NCBI RefSeq assembly: GCF_002280785.1
Contig: NZ_NCEQ01000015.1
Span: 1-62,360 of the forward strand
From: Brevundimonas subvibrioides
GTDB lineage: Bacteria; Pseudomonadota; Alphaproteobacteria; Caulobacterales; Caulobacteraceae
DNA length: 62,360 nt
Direction of reading: 5' to 3'
The notes below the pieces were generated by a model, which saw only the letters and a list, made by a program, of their open reading frames with translations, was not told where the DNA came from and did no database searches. Shown in pieces: positions 1 to 10,504 of the stretch. Every line of letters begins with the position of its first letter. Within the stretch, counting starts at the first letter, position 1. Both the position numbers and the translations under genes were made by a program.

Positions 1-1167
<1,167 letters not shown>

Positions 1168-1388
1168 TGTGCCGGGCGGTTAGCATGGCGGGGCCCACAG
1201 CGCCAACGCGGGTCTTGAAGAACGCCTTCAGCAGCCGGTTTCGGCCCGGATTACATCGCAGTAATGGCGACGCTTGGCGTTTGAGGACGACGCCTGAACG
1301 CGGTATGAGGCCCCTGCTCGCCGGACATGTCATCGCCGGTTGACCTCCCCTGCGGCTCGCTCGCCCGCCCAGACAACAGGATCGCTCC

Positions 1389-2549
1389 GTGGCCCCCACG
1401 CCCTCCCGCATTCTCCGCGCCTCGACACTGGCGCTTGTCATCGGCCTGGGCCTGACCGTCGCCGCCTGCGGCGGGGGCGGCGAGGAGAAGGGTGAAAAGT
1501 CCGGCGCTCCGGCGGCTTCCGGCCCGACCGTCACGGTGGTGTCCGCCGCGGTGACCAGCCAGCCTCGCATCATCACCGCATCCGGCAGCGTCACGGCCTG
1601 GGAGGAGGTGCCGGTCGGCGCCGAGACCGGCGGTCTGGTCGCAACCGCCGTCTACGTCGACGAAGGCTCCTATGTCCGCCAGGGCCAGCCCCTGGTCCAG
1701 CTCAACGACGCCCTGCTGCGCGCCCAGTTGGGCCAGCAGCAGGCGGGCGTACAGACCGCCGAGGCCAACCTGGCCCGCGACGAGGCCGCCCTGGCCCGTT
1801 CGCAGGAACTGAAGGAACGCGGCTTCCTCAGTCAGGCGTCGCTGGATACGGCTCTGGCCAATCAGCGCGCCTCGACCGCAAACCTGGCCTCGGCGCGGGC
1901 CTCCCTGTCCGAGACCCAGACCCGGCTTTCGCAGGCGACCCTGCGGGCGCCGGTCGCCGGCCTGATCATCAGCCGCAGCGTCACCCGGGGCCAGATCGTC
2001 CAGGCCGGGGCCGAGATGTTCCGTATGGTCCGCGATGGCCGGCTGGAGCTCGACGCCCAGGTGCCCGAGACCGAGCTGGCCCTGATCCGCGCGGGCCAGA
2101 CCGCCACCATCTCTTCTGATCAGGTCGGCCAGACCACTGGCCGCGTTCGTATCGTCACGCCGGAGGTGAACGCTCAGAGCCGCCTGGGAGTCGCGCGCAT
2201 CGCCCTGGCCGGCGGCGGCTTCCGCCCCGGAATGTTCGCCAGGGCCGAGATCGACGTGGGCGCCCAGCCGACCATCACCGTGCCCACGGCCGCCGTCCTG
2301 TACCGCGAGAACCGCTCGGGCGTGTACGTCCTGATGACCAATAACCACGTCCGCTTCCAGCCGGTGACGGTCCTGTCGCGGTCCGAGACGCGCACCTCGG
2401 TGACCGGGCTGAACGCAGGGGCCCAGGTCGTGGTCGAGGGCGCCGGCTTCCTCGGCGACGGAGACCGCGTCAACGTCGTGCCTGCAGGGGCGACCGCCGC
2501 CACGGCTGTCACACCCGCAGCCGCTCCGGCCGCTCCGGCCGCGCGCTAG
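1389..2549 (+). CDS. RND efflux periplasmic adaptor (membrane fusion protein) lipoprotein
   Basis: 386-residue HlyD/AcrA-type adaptor that bridges an inner-membrane RND pump to an outer-membrane channel. The GTG start gives a lipoprotein signal with lipobox VAAC (Cys27), so it is probably anchored to the inner membrane. It has a biotinyl-lipoyl-like half (GSYVRQGQPLVQL, then LRAPVAGLI), a coiled-coil hairpin around residues 105-175 rich in Ala, Gln and Glu, a beta-barrel domain and an Ala/Pro-rich tail. The pump gene starts 9 bases after the stop, so they form an operon. No outer-membrane factor gene is in the window, so an unlinked TolC-like protein is implied. Confidence 0.93.
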   Translation: MAPTPSRILRASTLALVIGLGLTVAACGGGGEEKGEKSGAPAASGPTVTVVSAAVTSQPRIITASGSVTAWEEVPVGAETGGLVATAVYVDEGSYVRQGQPLVQLNDALLRAQLGQQQAGVQTAEANLARDEAALARSQELKERGFLSQASLDTALANQRASTANLASARASLSETQTRLSQATLRAPVAGLIISRSVTRGQIVQAGAEMFRMVRDGRLELDAQVPETELALIRAGQTATISSDQVGQTTGRVRIVTPEVNAQSRLGVARIALAGGGFRPGMFARAEIDVGAQPTITVPTAAVLYRENRSGVYVLMTNNHVRFQPVTVLSRSETRTSVTGLNAGAQVVVEGAGFLGDGDRVNVVPAGATAATAVTPAAAPAAPAAR

Positions 2550-2558
2550 GGCCTGACC

Positions 2559-5500
2559 ATGAAGAACATCTCCTCCTGGTCGATCAGGAACCCGATCCCG
2601 ATCATCCTGCTGTTCACGCTGCTGACCATCGCGGGTCTGCTCAGCTTCAACAACATGCGGATCAACAACAATCCGGACATCGACTTCCCGCTGGTGGCGG
2701 TCACGGCCGTGCGGCCGGGCGCGGCCCCCAGTGAGATGGAGGTCCAGGTCACCCGGCTGATCGAGGATTCCCTCTCCGGCCTGTCGGGCGTGCGCCACAT
2801 CAACTCCCAGGTCATGGACGGCGTCTCCTCGACGACGATCGAATTCGAACTGGGCACCGACACGGAGCGCGCCACCAACGACGTGCGCAACGCCATGAGC
2901 GGCCTGCGCGCAGACCTGCCCCAGGACATGCAGGAACCCGGCGTTCAGCGCATCGACATCACCGGCGATGCCCTGATCACCTGGGTCGTCCGCTCCTCGA
3001 CCATGACGCCGGAAGAAATCAGCTGGTTCGTCGATAACAACATCAGCCGCACCCTTCTGGCCATCAAGGGCGTGGGAGAGGTCAACCGTTCAGGCGGCGT
3101 GGATCGTGAGATCGCCGTCGAACTGGATCCCGACCGCCTGGCCTCCTATGGCTTGACGGCGGCGGCGGTCAGCCAGGCCCTGACCGGGGTCAACTCCGAC
3201 CAGCCGGGCGGCCGGGTGACCATCTCGGGCTCGGAACGGTCCATCCGCACCCTGGGCGCCGCGACCTCGATCGAAGGCCTGCGCGAGACCCTGGTCCCGC
3301 TGAGCGGCGGCCGCACCGTGCGTCTGGGCGATCTCGGCACGGTGGAGGACCACTGGTCCGAACCGCGGCGTCTGGCCCGCTACAACGGCCAGGAAGCCAT
3401 CACCTTCAACTTCCTGCGCTCGCGCACCGCCTCCGAGGTCAAGATCGCCGAGAAGGTCCGCGAGGCCGTCGCCAGGATCGACGAAGACAACCCCCAGCTG
3501 GAGATCCAGCAGGTCACGGCCAGCGTCGAACAGATCGAGGAAAGTTACATCGCCTCGCTGGAGGCCCTGCTGCTGGGCGCCGTCCTGGCGGTCATCGTCG
3601 TCTTCATCTTCCTGCGCGACTGGCGGGCCACCTTCATCACCGCCATGGCCATGCCGTTGTCGCTGATCCCCGCCTTCGCCGTGCTGGGACCGATGGGTCA
3701 GTCCCTGAACGTGGTCAGCCTGCTGGCCCTGTCCCTGACCATCGGCATTCTCGTCGATGACGCCATCGTTGAGATCGAGAACATCGTCCGGCACATGCGG
3801 GACGGAAAATCGCCCTACAACGCCTCGATGGAGGCCGCCGACGAGATCGGCCTGGCCGTCGTCGCCACCACCGCGACCATCATCGCCGTCTTCGCCCCGG
3901 TCGGCTTCATGCCGGGCATCATCGGCCAGTTTTTCAAAGCCTTCGCCCTGGCGTCCTGCGTCTCCGTGGCGTTCTCGCTGGTCGTGGCCCGAACCCTCAC
4001 GCCGCTGATGGCGGCCTATCTGCTGAAGCACCACAAGCATGAGGACAGGGACCCGTTCTGGATGGCGGGCTATCTGAAGTCGCTGAGCTGGAGCCTCAGG
4101 AACCGCTGGAAGGTCTTCGCCATAGGCACTGCGCTGTTCCTCGCCACGTCCTTGCTGATCGCGCCTCGCGTGCCGTTCGAGTTCCAGCCCTCGGGCGACG
4201 TGGCTCGGGCCGGTTTCTCGGTTGAGCTCCCGCCAGGCGCGACCCTGGCCCAGACCGACGCAGTCGTTCAGCGCCTGACCGGCGACCTGCGCGCGCGGGA
4301 CGAGGTTACATCTGTCTTCGCCGCCATCGGCGGACAGGAGGTCAACCAGGCCAGCGTCTATGCCGACCTGCTGCCCAAAGGTGATCGCGACCTGAGCCAG
4401 CAAGAGTTCGCCCGCACCATGGTCGACAGCTGGAAGGACATTCCGGGCGCCCGCATCGGCGCCGGCATCGCCAACCAGGGCGGCGGCCCTTCGGACGGCA
4501 CCAGCTATACCTTCTCGATCCTGTCGGACAGCGGCGAGGCCCTGGTGGCCGCAGCTCGTACCGTCGAGGCAGAGATGCGCACGGTCCCCGGCCTGGCCAA
4601 TGTCGTCAACACCGCCTCGATCGCGCGGCCCGAGATTCTGGTCACGCCGCGTCCGGATCAGGCCGCCCTGATGGGCGTCTCGACCAGCGCCATCTCCCAG
4701 GCCGTCCGCGTCGCCACCATCGGCGACGTCGACCAGAACCTGCCGAAGTACAACCTCGGCGACCGTCAGGTGCCGATCCGTCTGCGCCTGACCCGCGACG
4801 CCCGCGAGGACCTGTCGGTGATCGAGAACCTGCGCGTCCCGACCGCGAATGGCGGGGCCGTGCCGCTGAGCGCCGTAGCGGACATCCAGTTCGGCGCCGG
4901 TCCCTCACAGGTGCTGCGTCAGGATCGGTCGCGCATCGCCTCGATCACGGCCGAACTCGACGGCATCCGTTCGGGTGAAGCCGGCGTTCTGGTCCAGAAA
5001 CTGCCCTCGGTGCAGAACCTCCCGGCCGGCGTCCGTCAGGTCCCGGCCGGCGACCAGGAGTTCATCCAGGAGATGATCAGCGGTTTCGCGATCGCCTTCA
5101 TGACCGGGATCCTGCTGATGTACGCCGTCCTGGTGCTGCTGTTCCGCAGCTTCGCCTATCCGGTCACCATCATGGCTTCGTTGCCGCTGGCCATCGGCGG
5201 GGCTTTCGTGGCCCTGATGATCGGCGGGTCCAGCTTCTCGATCTCGTCCCTGATCGGGGTGCTGATGCTGATGGGGATCGCGGCCAAGAACTCCATCCTG
5301 CTGGTCGACTACATCGTCATCGCCGAGCAGGGGGGGATGAAGCGGATCGATGCGATCATGGACGCGGCGCACAAGCGCGCCCGGCCGATCCTGATGACCA
5401 CCTTCGCCATGGGCGCCGGCATGATTCCGGTCGCCGTGGGCTGGGGCGCCGACGTCGAGTTCCGTCAACCGATGGCCATCGCGGTCGTGGGCGGACTGAT

Positions 5501-5645
5501 CTCCTCGACCTTCCTGTCGCTGCTGTTCATCCCGCCGATCTTCACCATCGTGGACGACATCTCGGGCTGGATCCGGCGTCGACTGGGCGGGCTGTTCGCC
5601 GGCCAGCACCACACCCAGGCAGGCGAGACCGCGCCCGCCGAGTGA
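2559..5645 (+). CDS. RND multidrug efflux permease (HAE-1 type)
   Basis: 1028-residue inner-membrane proton antiporter of the AcrB/MexB family. The N-terminal helix follows SIRNPIPIILLF, with two large periplasmic loops and twelve expected membrane helices. The proton-relay aspartate pair lies in ILVDDAIVEIEN (Asp400-Asp401), and GIAAKNSILLVDY is the second-half counterpart. Length and motifs match hydrophobe/amphiphile exporters rather than heavy-metal exporters. It is translationally linked to the preceding adaptor gene. Substrate cannot be told from sequence, and no local regulator gene is present, so control may be constitutive or encoded elsewhere. Confidence 0.95.
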   Translation: MKNISSWSIRNPIPIILLFTLLTIAGLLSFNNMRINNNPDIDFPLVAVTAVRPGAAPSEMEVQVTRLIEDSLSGLSGVRHINSQVMDGVSSTTIEFELGTDTERATNDVRNAMSGLRADLPQDMQEPGVQRIDITGDALITWVVRSSTMTPEEISWFVDNNISRTLLAIKGVGEVNRSGGVDREIAVELDPDRLASYGLTAAAVSQALTGVNSDQPGGRVTISGSERSIRTLGAATSIEGLRETLVPLSGGRTVRLGDLGTVEDHWSEPRRLARYNGQEAITFNFLRSRTASEVKIAEKVREAVARIDEDNPQLEIQQVTASVEQIEESYIASLEALLLGAVLAVIVVFIFLRDWRATFITAMAMPLSLIPAFAVLGPMGQSLNVVSLLALSLTIGILVDDAIVEIENIVRHMRDGKSPYNASMEAADEIGLAVVATTATIIAVFAPVGFMPGIIGQFFKAFALASCVSVAFSLVVARTLTPLMAAYLLKHHKHEDRDPFWMAGYLKSLSWSLRNRWKVFAIGTALFLATSLLIAPRVPFEFQPSGDVARAGFSVELPPGATLAQTDAVVQRLTGDLRARDEVTSVFAAIGGQEVNQASVYADLLPKGDRDLSQQEFARTMVDSWKDIPGARIGAGIANQGGGPSDGTSYTFSILSDSGEALVAAARTVEAEMRTVPGLANVVNTASIARPEILVTPRPDQAALMGVSTSAISQAVRVATIGDVDQNLPKYNLGDRQVPIRLRLTRDAREDLSVIENLRVPTANGGAVPLSAVADIQFGAGPSQVLRQDRSRIASITAELDGIRSGEAGVLVQKLPSVQNLPAGVRQVPAGDQEFIQEMISGFAIAFMTGILLMYAVLVLLFRSFAYPVTIMASLPLAIGGAFVALMIGGSSFSISSLIGVLMLMGIAAKNSILLVDYIVIAEQGGMKRIDAIMDAAHKRARPILMTTFAMGAGMIPVAVGWGADVEFRQPMAIAVVGGLISSTFLSLLFIPPIFTIVDDISGWIRRRLGGLFAGQHHTQAGETAPAE

Positions 5646-6040
5646 GCGGGGGCGCGGTCGGGATCAGCCCCGTTCGAGCAGGCCATGGGATCGAGTGCCG
5701 GAGACTCAGCGGGGGTCCGGTATGTCGATGCCCGTGGGCGCCTGCGACCGGGTGAACGGCCGGCGGATCGTCTGTTCGGGAGCGAGCCGACGGCTCCGAG
5801 AGAGCAGAAGCCATACCAGGGCCCGGTCCTCCAGGCCTCGACCGCGCTCCGCATCTGTCCGGCCCGTCCCTGATCGGTCCCATCCAGCCTGCGGTTCACG
5901 ACCTTCAGCCGGTCGTCGATCGATGAGGCGAGGACCCGGCCAGAGGGCCGCCAGCCTGGACGGTCGCTCGCCCCCCTCGATCACAGTCGCGGAGCGCGTT
6001 CACCACCTCATGGCGTGTGTGTGATCGAGGGCAAGAAAAA
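5646..6040. other. Intergenic region without a recognisable gene
   Basis: About 395 bases between the efflux pump stop and the terminator of the next minus-strand gene. It is GC-rich, and short open frames exist on both strands (for example 5706-5984 minus), but none has a convincing start site or any similarity I recognise. I see no tRNA-like fold and no insertion-sequence end. Confidence 0.6.
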
Positions 6041-6066
6041 GCCGGCCGGGGTTGCCCCCGGCCGGC
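6036..6066 (-). terminator. Rho-independent terminator of the TonB receptor gene
   Basis: Perfect 11-bp stem (arms 6041-6051 and 6056-6066, loop TTGC). Read on the minus strand it is followed by five T residues (6040-6036). It begins 26 bases past the receptor stop codon at 6092. Confidence 0.9.
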
Positions 6067-6091
6067 TCGGTCTTTCCGGCTTTCGCCGGGC

Positions 6092-8707
6092 TCAGTACTT
6101 GAGGCGGAGCGTCGCGCCGAAGGTGCGCGGGGCCCCCAGGAAGGCGTCGATCGTCTGGGTGTCGCCGGCCGGGCTGTAGAAGGTCCCGTTCGGCTGGACC
6201 GTGGTCTGGAAGCCGCTGCCCTGCAGGAAGCCGTTGTAGGCGACCTGGACATACTCTTCGTCCGTCAGGTTCTGGGCCCAGGCTTCCAGCGTCCAGCGCT
6301 CGTCTTCCGAACCGATGGTGATGCGGCCGTTCACGGTGCCGAAGCCGTCCTGCATCTTGTAGGGCAGCAGGTCGGATCCGGTGTTGTACTCGGTCATGTA
6401 CTTGCCCTGCAGGCTGAAGCCTGCCGTCAGGCCATTGCCGATCGACCGGTTGAAGTTGACGGCGGCGACATAGGACCATTCCGGCGCGAACGACGGCGTG
6501 GCGCCTGGCAGCAGCGACAGGCCCGGGAAGTTGGCCGGGTTCGCCAGGTCAGCAGCGGTGAAGCTGGCGTACTCGGCCTTGGTGTAGGTGATGCCGCCCG
6601 AGAAGCTCAGGCCTTCCACCGGGGTGAACCACATGAAGTCGGCGTCGACGCCGCGCGAGGTCAGCTCGGGGATCGACTCAACCACGAAGGCGGTGCCGAG
6701 GAAGGTGTTGAGCTGGAAGTTCTCGAACGTCTGGTCGAAGTAGGTGGCGTTCAGCAGCATCGAGCGATCGAACAGGGTGGTCTTGATGCCCAGTTCGTAG
6801 CTGTTGACGTCCTCCGAAGGGAAGAACAGCGACGCCTGCGGGGTCGGCGGAACCGTTCCCTGCACGCGATCCTGGTTGTAGCCGAAGCTCTTGTAGCCCC
6901 GGGCATACGAACCATAGACCAGCACCGAGTCGTTCAGGCGGTAGGCCGCCTTGACCGTGCCGCTGAGGGTGCCGTCGTTGGCGCTCTCGCGGACGGTGCG
7001 GTTGGCGAAGAACGGGTTGGTCCAGGGCAGGCACAGGCGGGCGGTGATTCCGCCGGCGCTGGCCGAACCGGCAGCCGGGTTGCCTCCGCCTATCAGGGTG
7101 GCGAGGGTCGTGAAGTTGCCCAGGGCGCCGGCGCAGGTGGCCGAGGACGTGCCGACGTTGGTCTGCAGGCCGTCCAGCGTCTTCTTGTCGTAGGTGTAGC
7201 GCAGGCCGACGGTCACATCGAACTGGTCGGTGACGTGCCAGCTGTTGTTGGTGAAGATGGCAATCGAGTCCGACTGCTGCTGGTACTCGTCGCGCAGGGC
7301 CTGACCGGCGACGGGCGTCGGGCCCGTACCGAACACGGCGCCGCCGGTGCCGAGGCACTGCGTCATCTGGGTCACCGTCTGACCGGCGCGGGTGAAGCAA
7401 CCGATCGAGTTGCCGCTGGTCGGAATGCCCAGGCCGGCGAACGGCGCCGTCAGCTGCAACGACAGGACCGGAGCGTAGTCGGCGCCGAGGTAGAAGCTGT
7501 CGTGACGGTTGACCTGCTCACGGGTGGCGAACACACCGACCAGCCAGTCGAGGCTGTCCGTGGCTCCCGCGAGGCGGAATTCCTGGGTGATGTTGCGGAC
7601 GCCGGCGCCGAACTGGCCGTCGTTGACGCGGTAGGCGATGTCGGCGCCGGTGAAGTCGGCGTCCTGGCCGTTCTGGACCTTCCAGTCGCGGAACGAGGAG
7701 ATCGAGGTGAAGGTGGCGTTCCACTGATCGATGTCGATGTTGGCTTCCGCCGAAATGCCCTTGTCCTCGATCTGCTGATCGGTGGCGCGGTTGGTGAAGG
7801 CGTCACGCGAGAAGGGGAGGAAGCCGAAACCGGCGGCCGGCGGGCGCTGGCCCGTGCCGTTCGAGGCGCCGTCGATGAACGGATAGGTCGGGCCGGTGCG
7901 GACCTGGACGCCGGTGCAGCAGTATTCATCGCGGCTGGTGTAGTCGGCGATGATGCGGACCGACGACGAGTCGTTCGGCAGGACCAGCAGCTGGCCGCGG
8001 ACGGTGTAGAAGTCCACGTTTGCGTCGTCGGTCTCGGTGCGGGGACCGTCTCCGGTATCGACATTGTAGAAGCCGTCGCGCACGCGGCGGGCGGCGTACA
8101 GGCGCATGGCGACCTGGTCGTTGATCGGGCCGGTGATTGAACCGGCGGCGCCCAGCGAACCATAGTTTCCGGCGGTGAACTCGGCGCTGTAGCCCGGCGT
8201 GAAGGACGGGGCTTCGGTGATGATGTTGATGACGCCGGCCGAGGTGTTCTTGCCGAACAGCGTGCCTTGCGGTCCCTTCAGCACCTCGATGCGGCTCAGT
8301 TCGCCGATGTCGCCGAAGCCGACGCCGTTACGCGAGCGATAGACTCCGTCGATCACGACGCCGACCGAGCTTTCGAGGCCGGGGTTGTCGCCCACGGTGC
8401 CGACGCCGCGGATACGGGCGGTGGTCGAGGCTTCCGACGTCGTCGAGGTGACGGTCAGACCGGGGGTCAGGATCTGCAGATCCTTGATGTCCTTGACGCC
8501 GGCGTCTTCGAGCGCCTCGGCCGACAGGGAGGTGACCACGATCGGCACGTCCTGCAGGCTCTGCTCACGCTTCTGGGCGGTGACGATGATGTCGTCGACC
8601 GAAGAGGCCTGGCCGTCCTGGGCCGAAGCGACCCCGGCGAAGCCGAAGGCCACGGCGCCGACGACGGCGGCTGATGCCGTGCAACGAAGAATTTGAGTAA
8701 GACGCAT
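6092..8707 (-). CDS. TonB-dependent outer-membrane receptor
   Basis: 871 residues: an outer-membrane beta-barrel with a plug, using TonB energy to import a ligand I cannot identify. The chosen ATG (8705-8707) is preceded by GGGAG and gives MRLTQILR plus a signal peptide ending near GVASAQDG; an upstream in-frame extension exists but lacks a signal. The TonB box and plug start are DDIIVTAQKREQSLQDVP, followed by RIRGVGT, LKGPQGTLFGKNTSAGVINI and barrel repeats to the terminal LRLKY. This plug type is the large caulobacter/sphingomonad group with varied substrates. It is monocistronic with its own terminator. Confidence 0.93.
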   Translation of the reverse strand: MRLTQILRCTASAAVVGAVAFGFAGVASAQDGQASSVDDIIVTAQKREQSLQDVPIVVTSLSAEALEDAGVKDIKDLQILTPGLTVTSTTSEASTTARIRGVGTVGDNPGLESSVGVVIDGVYRSRNGVGFGDIGELSRIEVLKGPQGTLFGKNTSAGVINIITEAPSFTPGYSAEFTAGNYGSLGAAGSITGPINDQVAMRLYAARRVRDGFYNVDTGDGPRTETDDANVDFYTVRGQLLVLPNDSSSVRIIADYTSRDEYCCTGVQVRTGPTYPFIDGASNGTGQRPPAAGFGFLPFSRDAFTNRATDQQIEDKGISAEANIDIDQWNATFTSISSFRDWKVQNGQDADFTGADIAYRVNDGQFGAGVRNITQEFRLAGATDSLDWLVGVFATREQVNRHDSFYLGADYAPVLSLQLTAPFAGLGIPTSGNSIGCFTRAGQTVTQMTQCLGTGGAVFGTGPTPVAGQALRDEYQQQSDSIAIFTNNSWHVTDQFDVTVGLRYTYDKKTLDGLQTNVGTSSATCAGALGNFTTLATLIGGGNPAAGSASAGGITARLCLPWTNPFFANRTVRESANDGTLSGTVKAAYRLNDSVLVYGSYARGYKSFGYNQDRVQGTVPPTPQASLFFPSEDVNSYELGIKTTLFDRSMLLNATYFDQTFENFQLNTFLGTAFVVESIPELTSRGVDADFMWFTPVEGLSFSGGITYTKAEYASFTAADLANPANFPGLSLLPGATPSFAPEWSYVAAVNFNRSIGNGLTAGFSLQGKYMTEYNTGSDLLPYKMQDGFGTVNGRITIGSEDERWTLEAWAQNLTDEEYVQVAYNGFLQGSGFQTTVQPNGTFYSPAGDTQTIDAFLGAPRTFGATLRLKY

Positions 8708-8941
8708 GGATGGCTCCCGGCTCATGGCCCGACGGCTCCTCTCGGAGCGCATCGCGGCGTTTCCTGATTCCCAACCCGCGCCCTTCTTACGGAGCGTCGG
8801 ATTCTCGTGGGTTTTTCGTAGTGCAAGCCGCACAGTGCGACAAGGAGAACGCAGGGCTCACGCCATGTTTCAGCCTTGGGATAGCGCCCTGTGTGACGCG
8901 AAAGCGACAGAACGTGATGACCTTAGGTCAATATTCGCGCC

Positions 8942-10153
8942 TTAAGATTCAGTAATCGGCTTGGAGGAAGCCTTGGAGGCTGGCTTCCGGTTCGACGCGA
9001 TCGACAGAACGATCCCGCCCAGAGTCGCCGAAAGCACCGAGCCCAGGATCACGCCCAGCTTGACTTCGACCTGTTCCGGAGAGTCCACCGCTCCGGGAAA
9101 GGCCAGGGCGCCGATGAACAGGCTCATGGTGAAGCCGACGCCGCAAAGAAGAGAAACGCCATAGATCTGAAGCCAACTGGCGCCGCTGGGGCGGGCTCCG
9201 AGTTTCAGGGCCGAAACCAGCCAGGCGGCGCCCATGACGCCGATCTGCTTGCCGATGAACAGGCCGGCGGCGACGCCGAGAACCAGCGGCGCGAACATCT
9301 GGTCGATCGACAGGCCTGCGAACGACACCCCGGCCTTGGCGAAGGCGAACAGCGGCAGAACCAGATAGGCGACATAGGGATGAAGGTCGTGCATCGCGTC
9401 CTTCAGGGGACTCTGCCTGTCGTCGGCTCGCGGGGACACCGGCACGATGGCGGCGAAGGCGACGGCGGCCAGTGAGGTGCTCAGCCCCGCCTTGACGCTC
9501 AGCCACCAGACCAGGGCGAAGCCCAGCACCCAGGTCGGCGCAGGGATCCGGCGCAATGACATCACCGAACCGACGAGCAGCAGCACGCTGGCCGCGCCCA
9601 CCAGCATCCAGTCCACGCCGGTGCTGAACAGAACGGCAATCAGGGCGATCGCGCCGAGGTCATCGACGATGGCCAGGGTCAACAGGAAAACCCTCAACGA
9701 CGACGGCAGCCCCTTGCCCACCAGAGCGAAGACGGCGAGTGCGAAGGCGATGTCGGTGGCCAGTGGAATGGGCCAGCCCTCGTGCGGCCCCCCCAGGACG
9801 CCGGAAACGAGCAGATACAGGCCTGCGGGCGCCAGCATCCCCCCCAGGGCGGCGACGATGGGGGTCACAAGCTTCTTCGTGTCGCTCAGCTCGCCCTTGA
9901 GGATCTCGTATTTGATCTCCAGCCCGACCACGAGGAAGAAGACGGCCATCAGGCCTTCCTTGATCCACTCCGAGACGGACAGTTCCAGTTGCAGCGGCCC
10001 TGCCTGGAACAGATGCTCGCTCTTGAGCCAGTGGAAATAGGCCTCGGACAGCGGCGAGTTGGCGACGACGAGGGCGGCGATGGCCGCCAGCCCCAGCACG
10101 GCGCCCGAGGCGGCCTCGGTCTTGAGGAAATCGAACGTCAGTTTGCGCGCCAC
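8942..10153 (-). CDS. nhaA: Na+/H+ antiporter NhaA
   Basis: 403-residue inner-membrane antiporter exporting sodium in exchange for protons in pH and salt homeostasis. The GTG start is preceded by GGAGG six bases upstream. Family signatures include FFLVVGLEIKYE (about residues 72-83), PLATDIAFA with Asp134, and LAIVDDLGAIA with the ion-binding pair Asp164-Asp165. Hydrophobic segments fit 12 helices. It stands alone between a receptor gene on the same strand and selO on the other. Length is normal for the family. Confidence 0.96.
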   Translation of the reverse strand: MARKLTFDFLKTEAASGAVLGLAAIAALVVANSPLSEAYFHWLKSEHLFQAGPLQLELSVSEWIKEGLMAVFFLVVGLEIKYEILKGELSDTKKLVTPIVAALGGMLAPAGLYLLVSGVLGGPHEGWPIPLATDIAFALAVFALVGKGLPSSLRVFLLTLAIVDDLGAIALIAVLFSTGVDWMLVGAASVLLLVGSVMSLRRIPAPTWVLGFALVWWLSVKAGLSTSLAAVAFAAIVPVSPRADDRQSPLKDAMHDLHPYVAYLVLPLFAFAKAGVSFAGLSIDQMFAPLVLGVAAGLFIGKQIGVMGAAWLVSALKLGARPSGASWLQIYGVSLLCGVGFTMSLFIGALAFPGAVDSPEQVEVKLGVILGSVLSATLGGIVLSIASNRKPASKASSKPITES

Positions 10154-10504
10154 GGCGGCCTCCGGATCTGGAAGGGTGTGTTCCGTGGCGTCCGGTTATC
10201 GACGGACGCCGGACCGGGTTCATCATCCGGAGACGACGCCAGCCTGGCCGTGCAGGCCTGATCTCTGATGATAGAATACCGTCAAGCCTCGTGAGTTCAA
10301 TCCGATCTCGCCGCCCGAGGGCGATTGTCGCCCCGGTCTGTCTTTGCAGCGATCGCTCCGCGCCGCACTGACCGCATTCGGCTGTTTGGGGCCCGGGCGC
10401 CGTCACCGCGCTCTCGAACCGCAGCGTCTTCGAGGCCGGAACCGCGAACACCGCCAGGGCCGTCCGCCATTGCAGCCGAGACCGCGGACGTCCATTTGCG
10501 GCCC
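10154..10504. other. Divergent intergenic region, nhaA/selO
   Basis: About 350 bases that must hold the promoters of nhaA (minus) and selO (plus). An in-frame extension of selO covers much of it but contains no conserved residues and is not used here. The AT-richer part at 10262-10285 is the likeliest promoter area. I find no clear repeat or RNA structure. Confidence 0.5.

Noticed and set aside
3090..4403. 437-codon minus-strand frame inside the efflux pump gene
   Set aside because: High-GC shadow; the protein is His/Asp/Gly/Gln-rich and the pump on the plus strand is certain.
5706..5984. Possible pseudogene in the gap after the efflux pump
   Set aside because: Arg/Gly-rich translation without any family feature; no remnant of a known gene could be named.
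6017..8140. 707-codon plus-strand frame over TonB receptor 1
   Set aside because: Composition is that of antisense shadow; the receptor on the minus strand has full motifs, a signal peptide and a terminator.
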